Source of the DNA: an uncultured Massilia sp.
GTDB lineage: Bacteria; Pseudomonadota; Gammaproteobacteria; Burkholderiales; Burkholderiaceae_D
Direction: 5' to 3'
DNA length: 64,000 bases
Assembly (NCBI RefSeq): GCF_913773735.1
Contig: NZ_CAJYEB010000022.1
Coordinates: forward strand, 124,001-188,000
The position numbers and the translations under genes were made by a program. A model generated the notes under the pieces. The model was not told the origin of the DNA and did not search any database. It saw nothing but the letters and a program-made list of their open reading frames with translations. Positions 9,540-18,203 of this stretch are shown one piece after another; within the stretch, counting starts at the first letter, position 1, and each line of letters begins with the position of its first letter.

Positions 9540-10199
9540 ATGTCGACAATGAAACAAGATCCGCGCTTTCCGAACCTCTTCATCACGAACCATCCCCTGA
9601 TCCAGCACAAGCTGTCCCACATGCGCGACCGCGGCACCTCGACCCGCACCTTCCGCGAGCTGCTCAAGGAGATCACCCTCCTGATGGGGTACGAAATCAC
9701 GCGCGACCTGCCGCTGACGACCCGCGAGATCGAGACGCCGCTGCAGACCATCGACGCCCCGGTCATCGCCGGCAAGAAGCTGGCGATCGTGCCGATCCTG
9801 CGCGCCGGCGTCGGCATGAGCGACGGCCTGCTGGAACTGGTGCCGTCGGCGCGCGTCGGCCACATCGGCGTGTTCCGCGATCCGGACACCCACCTGCCGG
9901 TCGAATACCTGGTGCGCCTGCCGGACACCAACGAGCGCACGTTCATCCTGTGCGACCCGATGGTCGCGACCGGCAACTCGGCCGTGTACGCGGTGGACGT
10001 GCTCAAGAAGCGCGGCGTGCCGGACGAGCAGATCATCTTCCTGGCGCTGGTGGCGGCGCCGGAAGGCGTGGCGGTGTTCCACAAGGCGCATCCGGGCGTC
10101 AAGCTGTACGTGGCGTCGCTCGATTCGCACCTGAACGATCATGCGTACATCATCCCGGGCCTCGGCGACGCCGGCGACCGGATCTTCGGCACCAAGTAA
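9540..10199 (+). CDS. upp: Uracil phosphoribosyltransferase
   Basis: 219 residues, slightly longer than E. coli Upp (208). It salvages uracil by making UMP from uracil and PRPP in the cytosol. The PRPP-binding loop is [14 protein letters not shown], preceded by [15 protein letters not shown]; the uracil-binding end is [16 protein letters not shown]. An alternative ATG nine bases downstream (MKQDPRF) is equally possible; neither has a clear ribosome site. An Hpt gene follows after 22 bp and is probably cotranscribed. Confidence 0.96.
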   Translation: MSTMKQDPRFPNLFITNHPLIQHKLSHMRDRGTSTRTFRELLKEITLLMGYEITRDLPLTTREIETPLQTIDAPVIAGKKLAIVPILRAGVGMSDGLLELVPSARVGHIGVFRDPDTHLPVEYLVRLPDTNERTFILCDPMVATGNSAVYAVDVLKKRGVPDEQIIFLALVAAPEGVAVFHKAHPGVKLYVASLDSHLNDHAYIIPGLGDAGDRIFGTK

Positions 10200-10221
10200 G
10201 GCGACCACGGAGGCAGACACG

Positions 10222-10599
10222 ATGAGCAACGGCGGTGCGGATGCGGAATTCTTCGAACGCCTGGCAGAGCTGAACGACAAGTTCGCACGCAGCCTGCCGC
10301 AGACCCTGGGGCGGCTGGCGCAAGCGCGCGCCGTCTTCGATCCGGCGGCGCCCCAGCCCGCGCTGGTCGAGCAGCTGCAGGCGGTGCTGCACACGCTGGC
10401 CGGCTCGTCGGCCACGTTCGGCTTCCATGTCCTCGGGCGCCAGGCGCGCGCGCTGGAGCAGCGCCAGCAGGTGCTGGCCACGTTCGACGACGCGGGCGCG
10501 CGCGAGTGGGAAGCCTGGCTGGCGGCGCTGGACGTGTTCATCGCCTGGGGACTGCGCGATCCCAAGGCCGCGTATCCCGAAGATGAGTCCGCCACCTAG
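10222..10599 (+). CDS. Hpt-domain phosphotransfer protein
   Basis: 125 residues. The segment QAVLHTLAGSSATFGFHVLG matches the Hpt core, with H57 as the likely phospho-acceptor. Hpt proteins relay phosphate between hybrid kinases and response regulators. It is an orphan: no kinase or receiver gene lies nearby. Start at 10222 is supported by GGAGG at 10209-10213. It sits 22 bp after upp. A function linked to pyrimidine salvage is unlikely; the association may simply reflect shared transcription. Confidence 0.85.
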   Translation: MSNGGADAEFFERLAELNDKFARSLPQTLGRLAQARAVFDPAAPQPALVEQLQAVLHTLAGSSATFGFHVLGRQARALEQRQQVLATFDDAGAREWEAWLAALDVFIAWGLRDPKAAYPEDESAT

Positions 10600-10767
10600 A
10601 TGTTGAACAAGTTTGTTGTCCGAAAGCCGTTTGATCCAACACAAACTTGCCCCCCATCGATCTCCTATATTCTGCTTACAGCCGAAGCAAAGACAGGCGG
10701 GTAAAAAGTTGGGCCAAGGAATCACTCAACAATCGTTACGTGCTTGTGGTGTATTTTTGCGAAAACC

Positions 10768-10907
10768 GTGTACATTCGGTTTTATTCGGTATAATGCGGG
10801 ATCGTTGGATTCGAGGTAGTAGTGCAGTTAGTCTGTCATTTCTTTCTTGCTTCTTCAAACGATCATAAACGGACGACAGTCCACTTTAACTGAAATAGGA
10901 AATTGTA
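10768..10907 (+). promoter_or_regulatory. cspA promoter and long cold-shock leader
   Basis: A perfect -10 TATAAT lies at 10790-10795, with only a poor -35 (GTGTAC-like, ~10768). Transcription would start near 10802, giving a leader of about 105 nt before the ATG at 10908. Long structured leaders are typical of cold-shock genes of the cspA type. The rest of the 308-bp gap (10600-10767) is AT-richer than its surroundings and shows no gene. Confidence 0.6.
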
Positions 10908-11111
10908 ATGGCAACTGGCATCGTAAAATGGTTCAATGACTCCAAGGGTTTCGGCTTCATCACCCCGGACGAAGGCGGCGAAGATCTGTTCGCGCACTTC
11001 TCGGCGATCCAAACCCAGGGCTTCAAGTCGCTGCAAGAAAACCAGCGCGTGTCCTTCGACGTGACCTCGGGTCCGAAAGGCAAGCAAGCATCGAACATCC
11101 AGCCGCTGTAA
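10908..11111 (+). CDS. cspA: Cold-shock protein, CspA family
   Basis: 67 residues forming a single cold-shock domain. RNP1 (KGFGFITP) and RNP2 (LFAHFSAI) are intact, as is the leading [11 protein letters not shown]. It binds single-stranded RNA and DNA and acts as an RNA chaperone in the cytoplasm. The gene has its own promoter, a long leader and a strong terminator, so it is monocistronic. The family has several paralogues per genome, so cspA is used as a family symbol. Confidence 0.96.
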   Translation: MATGIVKWFNDSKGFGFITPDEGGEDLFAHFSAIQTQGFKSLQENQRVSFDVTSGPKGKQASNIQPL

Positions 11112-11131
11112 TGCGCTGAATCGCACATGCT

Positions 11132-11165
11132 AAAAAATCCCCGGAATTCCCGGGGATTTTTTTTA
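11132..11165 (+). terminator. Rho-independent terminator of cspA
   Basis: A perfect stem of ATCCCCGG and CCGGGGAT around AATT, flanked by A-rich sequence on the left and a run of T on the right. It lies about 20 bp past the cspA stop. The A-rich side could also serve the convergent LysR gene. Confidence 0.92.
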
Positions 11166-11208
11166 TCCGTGCGCTGCCGGACATTCCCGATTCCGGCAAA
11201 TTTGTGGC

Positions 11209-12123
11209 TCAGGCCTTGCGCGCATCGCGCCAGTAATCCGGCCGGGCGTACGCGCGGCGCAGGAAATCGACGAAAAGCCTGATCCGCAGCGGCAGGTGGC
11301 GGCGCTGCGCGAACACCGCGTAGATATCGTTGCCGGGCGCCGCGTGCGCTTCCAGCACCGGCACCAGCAGGCCCGCCTCGATCTCCGAGCCCACTTCCCA
11401 CATCGAGCGCCAGGCCAGTCCGCGCCCGGCCAGCGCCCAGTCGTGCAGCACCTCGCCGTCGTTGCAGACCATGTTGCCGGCCACCTTGAGCGTGACGGTG
11501 CCGCCATCCACGCTGAAGGTCCAGCCGCGCTGGCTGCCCTCGCTGCTGATCGCCAGGCAGTTGTGGCGCGCCAGGTCGTCCAGCGTCTGCGGCGTGCCGT
11601 GGCGTTTCAGGTAGGCGGGCGCCGCCACGACCACCCGGCGGTTGTCGGCCAGCTTGACGCCCACCAGGTTCGAGTCCGACAGGCCGGCGATGCGGATCGC
11701 CACGTCCACCCCTTCGCCCACCACGTCGACGATGCGGTCGTTCAGGTTCAGGTTGACCGTGACGTCGCGGTGTTCGGCCAGGAAGGAGGGCAGCAGCGGC
11801 GCCACGTGCTGGCGCCCGAAGCCGGCCGGCGCCGACACCAGCAGGTGGCCGCTGGCGCGCGCGCTGCGCTCGGAGACGGCGGATTCCGCCTCTTCCAGCT
11901 CGGCCAGGATGCGCTGGCAATCCTCGAGGAAGGCGGCGCCCTCGTCGGTCAGGGCAAGCTTGCGCGTCGTGCGCTGCAGCAGCTTGACGCCCAGGCGCGC
12001 CTCGAGCGCGTCCAGGCGCCGGCCGATCATGGCGGGGGCGATGCCCTCGGCGCGCGCGGCCGCGGACAGGCTGCCGCGGGCGACGACCTCGACGAAGGTG
12101 GAAATCTGGCGGAACTGTCCCAT
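11209..12123 (-). CDS. LysR-family transcriptional regulator
   Basis: 304 residues. The N-terminal winged HTH reads STFVEVVARGSLSAAARAEG and AMIGRRLDALEARLGVKLLQ; a periplasmic-binding-like effector domain follows (DVVGEGVDVAIRIAG). The start at 12123 gives the family N-terminus (MGQFRQIS). It is divergent from aceB, with an inverted repeat GACAAAAA-N17-TTTTTGTC between them, which suggests autoregulation and perhaps control of malate synthase. The motif style is that of the large CrgA/DsdC-like branch, so the ligand cannot be predicted. Confidence 0.9.
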   Translation of the reverse strand: MGQFRQISTFVEVVARGSLSAAARAEGIAPAMIGRRLDALEARLGVKLLQRTTRKLALTDEGAAFLEDCQRILAELEEAESAVSERSARASGHLLVSAPAGFGRQHVAPLLPSFLAEHRDVTVNLNLNDRIVDVVGEGVDVAIRIAGLSDSNLVGVKLADNRRVVVAAPAYLKRHGTPQTLDDLARHNCLAISSEGSQRGWTFSVDGGTVTLKVAGNMVCNDGEVLHDWALAGRGLAWRSMWEVGSEIEAGLLVPVLEAHAAPGNDIYAVFAQRRHLPLRIRLFVDFLRRAYARPDYWRDARKA

Positions 12124-12144
12124 CGGTATGCACGCTTCATCTGT

Positions 12145-12177
12145 GACAAAAACGCACAAATGAATGTATTTTTTGTC
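12145..12177. promoter_or_regulatory. Inverted repeat between lysR and aceB, candidate operator
   Basis: GACAAAAA at 12145-12152 and TTTTTGTC at 12170-12177 form a perfect 8-bp inverted repeat with a 17-bp spacer. It lies 22 bp from the lysR start and ~110 bp from the aceB start, where a LysR-type regulator would be expected to bind. Confidence 0.55.
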
Positions 12178-12289
12178 TCGTTTAGGTAGGCTGGAGTGAA
12201 TATACTTGACGGGATAGCAAACGCCAAGCCCGATGCATCGGGCGCCTGGCGCAGCAGCGGATCTTCAACGACGACAACAGGAGCACGCC

Positions 12290-13879
12290 ATGACCATCGC
12301 CACCCCAGCCGGAATGGAAATCCGGGCCGAGATCAAGCCCGGCTACGACCGGATCCTGACCCCCGACGCCCTCGCGCTGGTTGCCAAGCTGAGCCGCGAA
12401 TTCGAACCGCGCCGCCAGCAGTTGCTGGCGGCCCGCGTCGCGCGCGCCAAACGCCTGGACGCCGGCGAGCGCCCGGACTTCCTGCCGGAGACGGCCGCCA
12501 TCCGCGACGGCGACTGGCAGATCGCCCCGATCCCGCCGGCGCTCGCCTGCCGCCGCGTCGAGATCACCGGACCCGTCGAGCGCAAGATGGTCATCAATGC
12601 GCTCAATTCCGGCGCCGACAGCTACATGACCGACTTCGAGGATTCGAACACGCCGAACTGGGACAACCAGATCACGGGCCAGCTCAACATGATCGACGCC
12701 GTGCGCGGCACCATTGCGCTGGAACAGAACGGCAAGCAGTACAAGCTGAACGACAAGGTCGCGACGCTGCTCGTGCGTCCGCGCGGCTGGCACCTGGACG
12801 AGAAGCACGTGCTGGTGGACGGCAAGCGCGTGTCCGGCGGCATCTTCGACTTCGCGCTGTTCATGTTCCACAACGCCGGCGAACAGCTGGCCCGCGGCGC
12901 CGGTCCGTATTTCTACCTGCCGAAGCTGGAATCGCACCTCGAGGCGCGCCTGTGGAACGACATCTTCGTCATGACCCAGCAGGAGCTCGGCCTGCCGCAG
13001 GGCACCATCAAGGCGACCGTGCTGATCGAGACGATCCTGGCCGCCTTCGAGATGGATGAGATCCTGTACGAGCTGCGCGAGCACAGCGCGGGACTGAACG
13101 CCGGGCGCTGGGATTACATCTTCTCGTGCATCAAGAAATTCAAGCTGGACAAAGATTTCTGCCTGGCCGACCGTCCGAAGGTGACGATGACCGCGCCCTT
13201 CATGCGCGCCTATGCGCTGCTGCTGCTCAAGACTTGCCACAAGCGTGGCGCACCGGCGATCGGCGGCATGTCGGCCCTGATCCCGATCAAGAACGATCCC
13301 GAAAAGAATGCGGTCGCGATGGCCGGCGTGATCGGCGATAAATCGCGCGACGCCACCGACGGCTACGACGGCGGCTGGGTCGCCCACCCGGGCCTGGTCG
13401 AGCCGGCCATGACGGAATTCAAGAGAGTGCTGGGCGACCGGCCGAACCAGATCGACAAACAGCGCCCGGACGTCGAAGTGACGGCAGCACAATTGCTCGA
13501 CTTTAAGCCCGAAGCGCCGATCACGGAAGCGGGCCTGCGCTACAACATCAATGTCGGCATCCACTACCTGGGCGCCTGGCTGGCCGGCAATGGCTGCGTG
13601 CCGATCCACAACCTGATGGAAGACGCGGCCACCGCCGAGATCAGCCGTTCCCAGGTGTGGCAGTGGATCCGCTCGCCGAAAGGCGTGCTGGACGACGGCC
13701 GCAAGGTTACCGCGCAGATGGTGCGCGAGATGATCCCGCAAGAGCTGGCCAATGCCAAGGCGGCCGCGCCGAACGGCGACAACCCGAGCTATGCGCGCGC
13801 GGCCGAGATCTTCGAGCAGATGTCGACGTCGGAAGACTTCGCGGAATTCCTGACCTTGCCGTTGTACGAGGAAATCTGA
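12290..13879 (+). CDS. aceB: Malate synthase A
   Basis: 529 residues, close to E. coli AceB (533). It condenses glyoxylate with acetyl-CoA to malate in the glyoxylate bypass, needed for growth on acetate or fatty acids. The family signature REHSAGLNAGRWDYIFS is present, with TDFEDSNTPNWDN, a metal-binding region around YLPKLESHLEARLW and APAIGGMSALIPI. The ATG at 12290 follows AGGAG (12279-12283). Isocitrate lyase is not in the window. The divergent LysR gene is the obvious candidate regulator. Confidence 0.96.
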   Translation: MTIATPAGMEIRAEIKPGYDRILTPDALALVAKLSREFEPRRQQLLAARVARAKRLDAGERPDFLPETAAIRDGDWQIAPIPPALACRRVEITGPVERKMVINALNSGADSYMTDFEDSNTPNWDNQITGQLNMIDAVRGTIALEQNGKQYKLNDKVATLLVRPRGWHLDEKHVLVDGKRVSGGIFDFALFMFHNAGEQLARGAGPYFYLPKLESHLEARLWNDIFVMTQQELGLPQGTIKATVLIETILAAFEMDEILYELREHSAGLNAGRWDYIFSCIKKFKLDKDFCLADRPKVTMTAPFMRAYALLLLKTCHKRGAPAIGGMSALIPIKNDPEKNAVAMAGVIGDKSRDATDGYDGGWVAHPGLVEPAMTEFKRVLGDRPNQIDKQRPDVEVTAAQLLDFKPEAPITEAGLRYNINVGIHYLGAWLAGNGCVPIHNLMEDAATAEISRSQVWQWIRSPKGVLDDGRKVTAQMVREMIPQELANAKAAAPNGDNPSYARAAEIFEQMSTSEDFAEFLTLPLYEEI

Positions 13880-13898
13880 CGGTCGGGGCGGTGCGCAC

Positions 13899-13947
13899 CA
13901 CCGGGGTCAGCGCCCGCCATTGACGTTCGCGGGCGCCGACCCCGGTG
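13899..13947. repeat. Long inverted repeat after aceB
   Basis: CACCGGGGTC and GCGCCCGC (13899-13917) pair with GCGGGCGC and GACCCCGGTG (13929-13947), with one mismatch and an 11-nt loop. It lies between the convergent aceB and gloB stops and could terminate both. Its sequence differs from the four CCCCGGCGCAGG-type repeats in this window. Confidence 0.65.
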
Positions 13948-13986
13948 CGTGCCGCAGCCGCGCACAATGCGTGGCCCTCGACACCC

Positions 13987-14820
13987 TCAAAACACGTTCT
14001 TCCACTCGCGCAAGGCCGCAAACGCGGCCACCGCATCCCCGCCCGGCGCCAGCCTGCCCGCCGCCACGAGCGACGCGACGATCCCCGGTTCCGTCGCCCG
14101 CAGGAACGGGTTGGTCGCCTTTTCGATGGCGATGTTCGACGGCACCGTCGGCAGGTTGGTGCCGCGCATCCTGCTGTCGTTTTCCACCCGCATCTTCAGC
14201 GCCACGTTGCCGGGCTCGACGGCCTCGGCGAAACGCAGGTTCGACAGCGTGTACTCGTGCGCGCAATACACCAGCGTGTCGTCGGGCAGGGCGGCCAGCT
14301 TGGCCAGCGACGCGGCCATCTGCGCCGGCGTGCCTTCGAACAGGCGGCCGCAGCCGGCGCCGAACAGCGTGTCCCCGCAGAACAGCCAGTGCGCGCCCGG
14401 CGTCTCGCGCACGTAGGCGATGTGGCCCAGCGTATGGCCGGGCACGTCCAGCACCGACAAGGCCAGGTCCAGGCCGGGCACGCTCACGCGCTCGCCTTCC
14501 CCGAGCGGATGCGTGACGGCGTCGATGCCGTCGTTGCGCGGCCCGAACACGGGCACGCTGGCGTGCTCGAGCAGGCGCGCCACGCCACCGATGTGGTCAG
14601 CATGATGATGGGTGAGTAGAATGGCGGTCAGGGCGAGTCCATGCGCCTGCAGCGCTTGCAGGATCGGCTCGGCATCGCCCGGATCGACGACCGCCGCATT
14701 GGCGCCATCGTGGATGATCCACAGGTAATTGTCCTTGAAGGCCGGGACCGTCAATACGGACAGGTCGGTGCGTGCCGGGGGCAGCGATGGGGTCGGCGTG
14801 GAAGTCGGCGATGAGGTCAT
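13987..14820 (-). CDS. gloB: Hydroxyacylglutathione hydrolase (glyoxalase II)
   Basis: 277 residues from the ATG at 14820. It hydrolyses S-lactoylglutathione to lactate and glutathione, the second step of methylglyoxal detoxification. The metallo-beta-lactamase metal site is complete: [10 protein letters not shown], then [26 protein letters not shown] and [10 protein letters not shown]. The family core starts at [16 protein letters not shown], so the N-terminal ~20 residues (Ser/Thr/Pro-rich) are unusual and the start is uncertain; an ATG at 14847 would overlap the divergent gene. Order gloB-methyltransferase-rnhA-dnaQ matches the E. coli gloB-yafS-rnhA-dnaQ region. Confidence 0.93.
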   Translation of the reverse strand: MTSSPTSTPTPSLPPARTDLSVLTVPAFKDNYLWIIHDGANAAVVDPGDAEPILQALQAHGLALTAILLTHHHADHIGGVARLLEHASVPVFGPRNDGIDAVTHPLGEGERVSVPGLDLALSVLDVPGHTLGHIAYVRETPGAHWLFCGDTLFGAGCGRLFEGTPAQMAASLAKLAALPDDTLVYCAHEYTLSNLRFAEAVEPGNVALKMRVENDSRMRGTNLPTVPSNIAIEKATNPFLRATEPGIVASLVAAGRLAPGGDAVAAFAALREWKNVF

Positions 14821-14845
14821 GGGAAGTTTGGAGTAAGGGTCATGC

Positions 14846-15631
14846 ATGGATAGCACGGTATCCGAAAAATCCATTATAGCGCTCGACCACTGGCTGCAAT
14901 CGCCGGCGGGCGCCTACGTGCGCGCCTGGGAGCAGGCGTGCCTGGACGAATTGACGGCCGATATCTTCGGCTTCAATGCCGTGCAGATCGGCCTGCCGCA
15001 GATCGATGCGCTGGCGGCCAGCCGCATGCCGAACAAGTGGCAGGCCGCGACGCGCACATCCACCGAGGACGAACTTGCCTTCGCCGGCGGTTGCAAGCAG
15101 ATCGCCGTGGCCGTCGATTTCGAGGAGCTGCCGTTCGCCTCGCAGAGCCTGGACCTGGTGGTGCTGCCGCACGTGCTCGAATTCGCCGACGAGCCGCACC
15201 AGGTGCTGCGCGAGGTGGAGCGGGTGCTGATCCCGGAAGGGCAGTTGATCATCTGCGGCTTCAATCCGGCCAGCCTGTGGGGCGTGCGCCAGGGCATGGG
15301 ACGCCTCACCAGCAGCGACTACCTGCCGAATGCCGGCGAGTTCATTTCTTTGCCGCGCCTGAAAGACTGGTTAAAATTGCTGAATATGGGCGCCACGCGC
15401 AGCCATTTCGGCTGCTATGCGCCGCCGTTTCGCACGACGCAGTGGCTGAACCGGTTCGCCTTCGTCGAGGGCGCCGGCCGGCGCTGGTGGCCCTACCTGG
15501 GCGCCGTCTACGTCGTGCACGCGATCAAGCGCGTCAAGGGAATGCGCATCATCGGGCCGGCCTGGAACAAGAAGTCGGCCAAGGCCCCGCAAACGGTGCC
15601 GGCCACGAACCGCAACGACGGCAACCGCTAA
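14846..15631 (+). CDS. Class I SAM-dependent methyltransferase, YafS-like
   Basis: 261 residues. The post-motif-I region [20 protein letters not shown] and [13 protein letters not shown] fit the class I methyltransferase fold (Methyltransf_11 type); the glycine-rich SAM loop itself is weak. The substrate is unknown. Position between gloB and rnhA corresponds to yafS in E. coli. The ATG at 14846 is preceded by AAGGGT. It is probably cotranscribed with rnhA, which starts 24 bp after its stop. Confidence 0.85.
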   Translation: MDSTVSEKSIIALDHWLQSPAGAYVRAWEQACLDELTADIFGFNAVQIGLPQIDALAASRMPNKWQAATRTSTEDELAFAGGCKQIAVAVDFEELPFASQSLDLVVLPHVLEFADEPHQVLREVERVLIPEGQLIICGFNPASLWGVRQGMGRLTSSDYLPNAGEFISLPRLKDWLKLLNMGATRSHFGCYAPPFRTTQWLNRFAFVEGAGRRWWPYLGAVYVVHAIKRVKGMRIIGPAWNKKSAKAPQTVPATNRNDGNR

Positions 15632-15655
15632 CATCAATCAAGGAAACGAAGCAGC

Positions 15656-16096
15656 ATGACCAAAGTAGAGATTTTCACCGACGGCGCCTGCAAGGGAAAC
15701 CCGGGCACCGGGGGCTGGGGCGCGCTGTTGCAGGCCGATGGCGGCCACGAGAAGGAAATCTTCGGCGGCGAGGCGAACACGACCAACAACCGCATGGAAC
15801 TGCGCGCCGTCATCGAGGCGCTGACCCTGCTCAAGCGCCCCTGCCAGGTGGTGCTGCATACCGACAGCCAGTACGTGCAGAAGGGCATCTCGGAGTGGAT
15901 CCACGGCTGGAAGGCGCGCGGCTGGAAGACGTCCACCAAGGAACCGGTCAAGAACGACGACCTGTGGAAGGCGCTCGACGCCGCCCAGCAGCAGCATGCC
16001 GTCGAGTGGCGCTGGGTGCGCGGCCACAACGGCCACCCGGGCAACGAGCGGGCCGACGTGCTGGCCAATATGGGCTGCGCTTCCGTCAAGCGCTGA
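15656..16096 (+). CDS. rnhA: Ribonuclease HI
   Basis: 146 residues, close to E. coli RNase HI (155). It cleaves the RNA strand of RNA:DNA hybrids, removing R-loops and primers. All catalytic acids are present: D9 ([11 protein letters not shown]), E48 (TNNRMEL), D70 (HTDSQYV) and D134 (ERADVLA), plus H124 in RGHNGHPGN. It belongs to the conserved block with dnaQ downstream, where the two genes often have linked expression. Confidence 0.97.
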   Translation: MTKVEIFTDGACKGNPGTGGWGALLQADGGHEKEIFGGEANTTNNRMELRAVIEALTLLKRPCQVVLHTDSQYVQKGISEWIHGWKARGWKTSTKEPVKNDDLWKALDAAQQQHAVEWRWVRGHNGHPGNERADVLANMGCASVKR

Positions 16097-16258
16097 CCCC
16101 GTCGTCATCCTGCCGCCCGCCGCGTCTGGCGCGCAAGGCGCGGGGCAGGGCGCCGCCACGCCGCCATGCGCGGTGTGCGACAGCCTCCGCCGGCGCCGCC
16201 GGGACCCCTTTGGTATACTCGGGGGTCTTTTCTTTTCATCCCTGAGAGTCCCACGCGC

Positions 16259-16966
16259 ATGCGCCAAATCGTCCTCGATACCGAAACCACCGGCCTGAAC
16301 CCGCGTACCGGCGACCGCATCGTCGAAGTCGGCTGCGTCGAAATCCTCGACCGCAAGATCACCGGCAACCACTTCCACGCCTACATCAATCCGGAACGCG
16401 ACTCGGACGAGGCGGCGCTGGCGGTGCACGGCCTGACCACGGAGTTCTTGAGCGACAAGCCGAAGTTCCACCAGATCGCCGACGAACTGCGCGACTTCGT
16501 CCAGGGCGCGGAAATCATCATCCACAACGCGCCGTTCGACCTCGGCTTCCTGAACCACGAATTCCAGCGCATCGGCCTGCCGCCGTTCGTCGAGCATTGC
16601 AGCAATGTGATCGATACCCTGGTGCAGGCCAAGGAACTGCATCCCGGCAAGCGCAACTCGCTGGACGCCCTGTGCGACCGCTACGGCATCTCGAATGCCC
16701 ACCGCAAGCTGCACGGCGCCTTGCTCGACTCGGAACTGCTGGCCGACGTCTACCTGGCGATGACGCGCGGCCAGAACTCGCTGTCGATGGACGTCGAGGT
16801 CGAAGTCGCGGGCGGCGGCCTGGTGCTGGAAGCGGGGCCGCTGGGCGAGATCGTCGTGCTCGCGCCGGCCGCGGACGAGCTCGCCGAGCACGAACTGGTG
16901 CTGGCCGCGCTCGACAAAGGCGTGAAAGGTGAATGTGTTTGGAGAAAATATTCCATTCAGGGGTGA
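16259..16966 (+). CDS. dnaQ: DNA polymerase III epsilon subunit (proofreading exonuclease)
   Basis: 235 residues. It is the 3'-5' exonuclease of the replicative polymerase, working with the alpha and theta subunits. Exo motifs are intact: ExoI VLDTETTGL, ExoII HNAPFDLGFLNHE, ExoIII HGALLDSELLADVY. The C-terminal tail (~185-235) would carry the alpha-binding segment. The start at 16259 gives the family MRQIVLDTETTG; the frame is open upstream but with no family character. TATACT at 16214-16219 may be a -10 box. The stop overlaps the -35 of the following tRNA promoter. Confidence 0.96.
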   Translation: MRQIVLDTETTGLNPRTGDRIVEVGCVEILDRKITGNHFHAYINPERDSDEAALAVHGLTTEFLSDKPKFHQIADELRDFVQGAEIIIHNAPFDLGFLNHEFQRIGLPPFVEHCSNVIDTLVQAKELHPGKRNSLDALCDRYGISNAHRKLHGALLDSELLADVYLAMTRGQNSLSMDVEVEVAGGGLVLEAGPLGEIVVLAPAADELAEHELVLAALDKGVKGECVWRKYSIQG

Positions 16967-16991
16967 CAGAACGCAAGAACTCCCCTATAAT
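16963..16991 (+). promoter_or_regulatory. Sigma70 promoter of the tRNA-Val gene
   Basis: GTGACA at 16963-16968 and a perfect TATAAT at 16986-16991 are separated by 17 bp. Transcription would begin near 16998, about 88 nt before the mature tRNA. The -35 overlaps the dnaQ stop codon. Confidence 0.85.
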
Positions 16992-17085
16992 GCACGTCAT
17001 TGCAGCGACACAAACGCAGCAAAGCAGTAAAAAGCAGCATGAAGTAGCGATGCTGCGGAAAACAGCGGAAAAATAGTAGCAAGCA

Positions 17086-17160
17086 GGGCGGTTAGCTCAG
17101 GGGTAGAGCACAGCATTCACACTGCTGGGGTCGCAAGTTCGAAACTTGCACCGCCCACCA
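17086..17160 (+). tRNA. tRNA-Val (anticodon CAC)
   Basis: A full cloverleaf can be drawn. The acceptor arms GGGCGGT and ACCGCCC pair, followed by a discriminator A and an encoded CCA. The D-arm is GCTCAGGGGTAGAGC. The anticodon stem CAGCA/TGCTG holds the loop TTCACAC, giving CAC, which reads GUG. The T-arm contains GTTCGAA. It is flanked by a strong promoter and a terminator. Confidence 0.97.
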
Positions 17161-17174
17161 GGATTCCACGAAAA

Positions 17175-17198
17175 GGCCAGCGCAATGCTGGCCTTTTT
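17175..17198 (+). terminator. Rho-independent terminator of tRNA-Val
   Basis: GGCCAGC and GCTGGCC form a perfect 7-bp stem around GCAAT, followed by TTTTT. It begins 14 bp after the tRNA. Confidence 0.92.
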
Positions 17199-17260
17199 GC
17201 GTTTGCACCGGCGCTCGCTGCCGGCACGTTGCAGCGGCGCGCGACCAGGAGAGGACAGCA

Positions 17261-18187
17261 GTGAGCGCAATCGAAAAAGCCAGCACCTTCGTCGGCAAGA
17301 CCTTTTCCGTCTGGGTGCTGCTGTTCGCCGCCCTCGGCTATGTGGCGCCGGAGCTGTTCGTCGGCTTCCGGGCCTGGATCGCGCCGCTGCTCGGCATCGT
17401 CATGTTCGGGATGGGGCTGACGCTGTCGGCCGCCGATTTCCGCGACGTGTTCCGGCGGCCCGGCGACGTGGCGATCGGCGTCGTCGGCCACTACCTGATC
17501 ATGCCGGGCCTGGCCTGGCTGCTGGCCGTGGGCTTGCGGCTGCCGCCCGACATCGCCGTCGGCGTGATCCTGGTCGGCTGCTGCCCGAGCGGGACCGCGT
17601 CGAACGTCATGACCTTCCTGGCCAAGGGCGACGTCGCGCTGGGCGTGTCGATCGCCTCGGTGTCGACCCTGGTCGCGCCGCTCGCCACGCCGGCGCTCGT
17701 GTCGCTGCTGGCCGGCACGTGGATGACCATCGATACCGGTTCCCTGTTCGTCGACATCCTGCAGGTCGTGATCGTGCCGATCGTGCTCGGCCTCGTCGCG
17801 AAGGCCCTGTTCCGCCGCCAGGCCGAGGCCGGCGCGCGCGCGCTGCCGCTGGTGTCGACGGTGGCGATCGTCGCCATCATCGCGATCATCGTCGGGCTGA
17901 ACCGGACCGGGCTGCTGGCGAACGGGCCGCTGATCCTGGCGGCGGTCGTCCTGCACAACCTGCTCGGCTTCGCGCTCGGCTACCTGTTCGCCCGGCTGTT
18001 CGGCATGGACCTGGCCAAGCGCAAGGCGGTCATGATGGAGACGGGCATGCAGAATTCCGGCCTCGGCGCGGCGCTCGCGTCGGCGCACTTCAGTCCGCTG
18101 GCGGCCGTGCCCAGCGTGTTGTTCAGCGTCTGGCACAACCTGTCCGGCGCCGCGCTGGCGACCTGGTTCGCACGCCGCGACCGGTAG
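17261..18187 (+). CDS. Bile acid:sodium symporter (BASS) family transporter
   Basis: 308 residues with about nine or ten hydrophobic segments, an inner-membrane protein. The GCCPSGTASNVMTFLAKGD motif and ETGMQNSGLGAALA are typical of the BASS family, which includes sodium-coupled transporters of organic anions and the PanS pantothenate/ketopantoate carriers. The substrate cannot be named from sequence. The GTG start at 17261 follows AGGAGAGG. It is probably transcribed alone; the next gene is convergent. Confidence 0.88.
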   Translation: MSAIEKASTFVGKTFSVWVLLFAALGYVAPELFVGFRAWIAPLLGIVMFGMGLTLSAADFRDVFRRPGDVAIGVVGHYLIMPGLAWLLAVGLRLPPDIAVGVILVGCCPSGTASNVMTFLAKGDVALGVSIASVSTLVAPLATPALVSLLAGTWMTIDTGSLFVDILQVVIVPIVLGLVAKALFRRQAEAGARALPLVSTVAIVAIIAIIVGLNRTGLLANGPLILAAVVLHNLLGFALGYLFARLFGMDLAKRKAVMMETGMQNSGLGAALASAHFSPLAAVPSVLFSVWHNLSGAALATWFARRDR

Positions 18188-18203
18188 CGCGGCCGCGCCT
18201 CGC

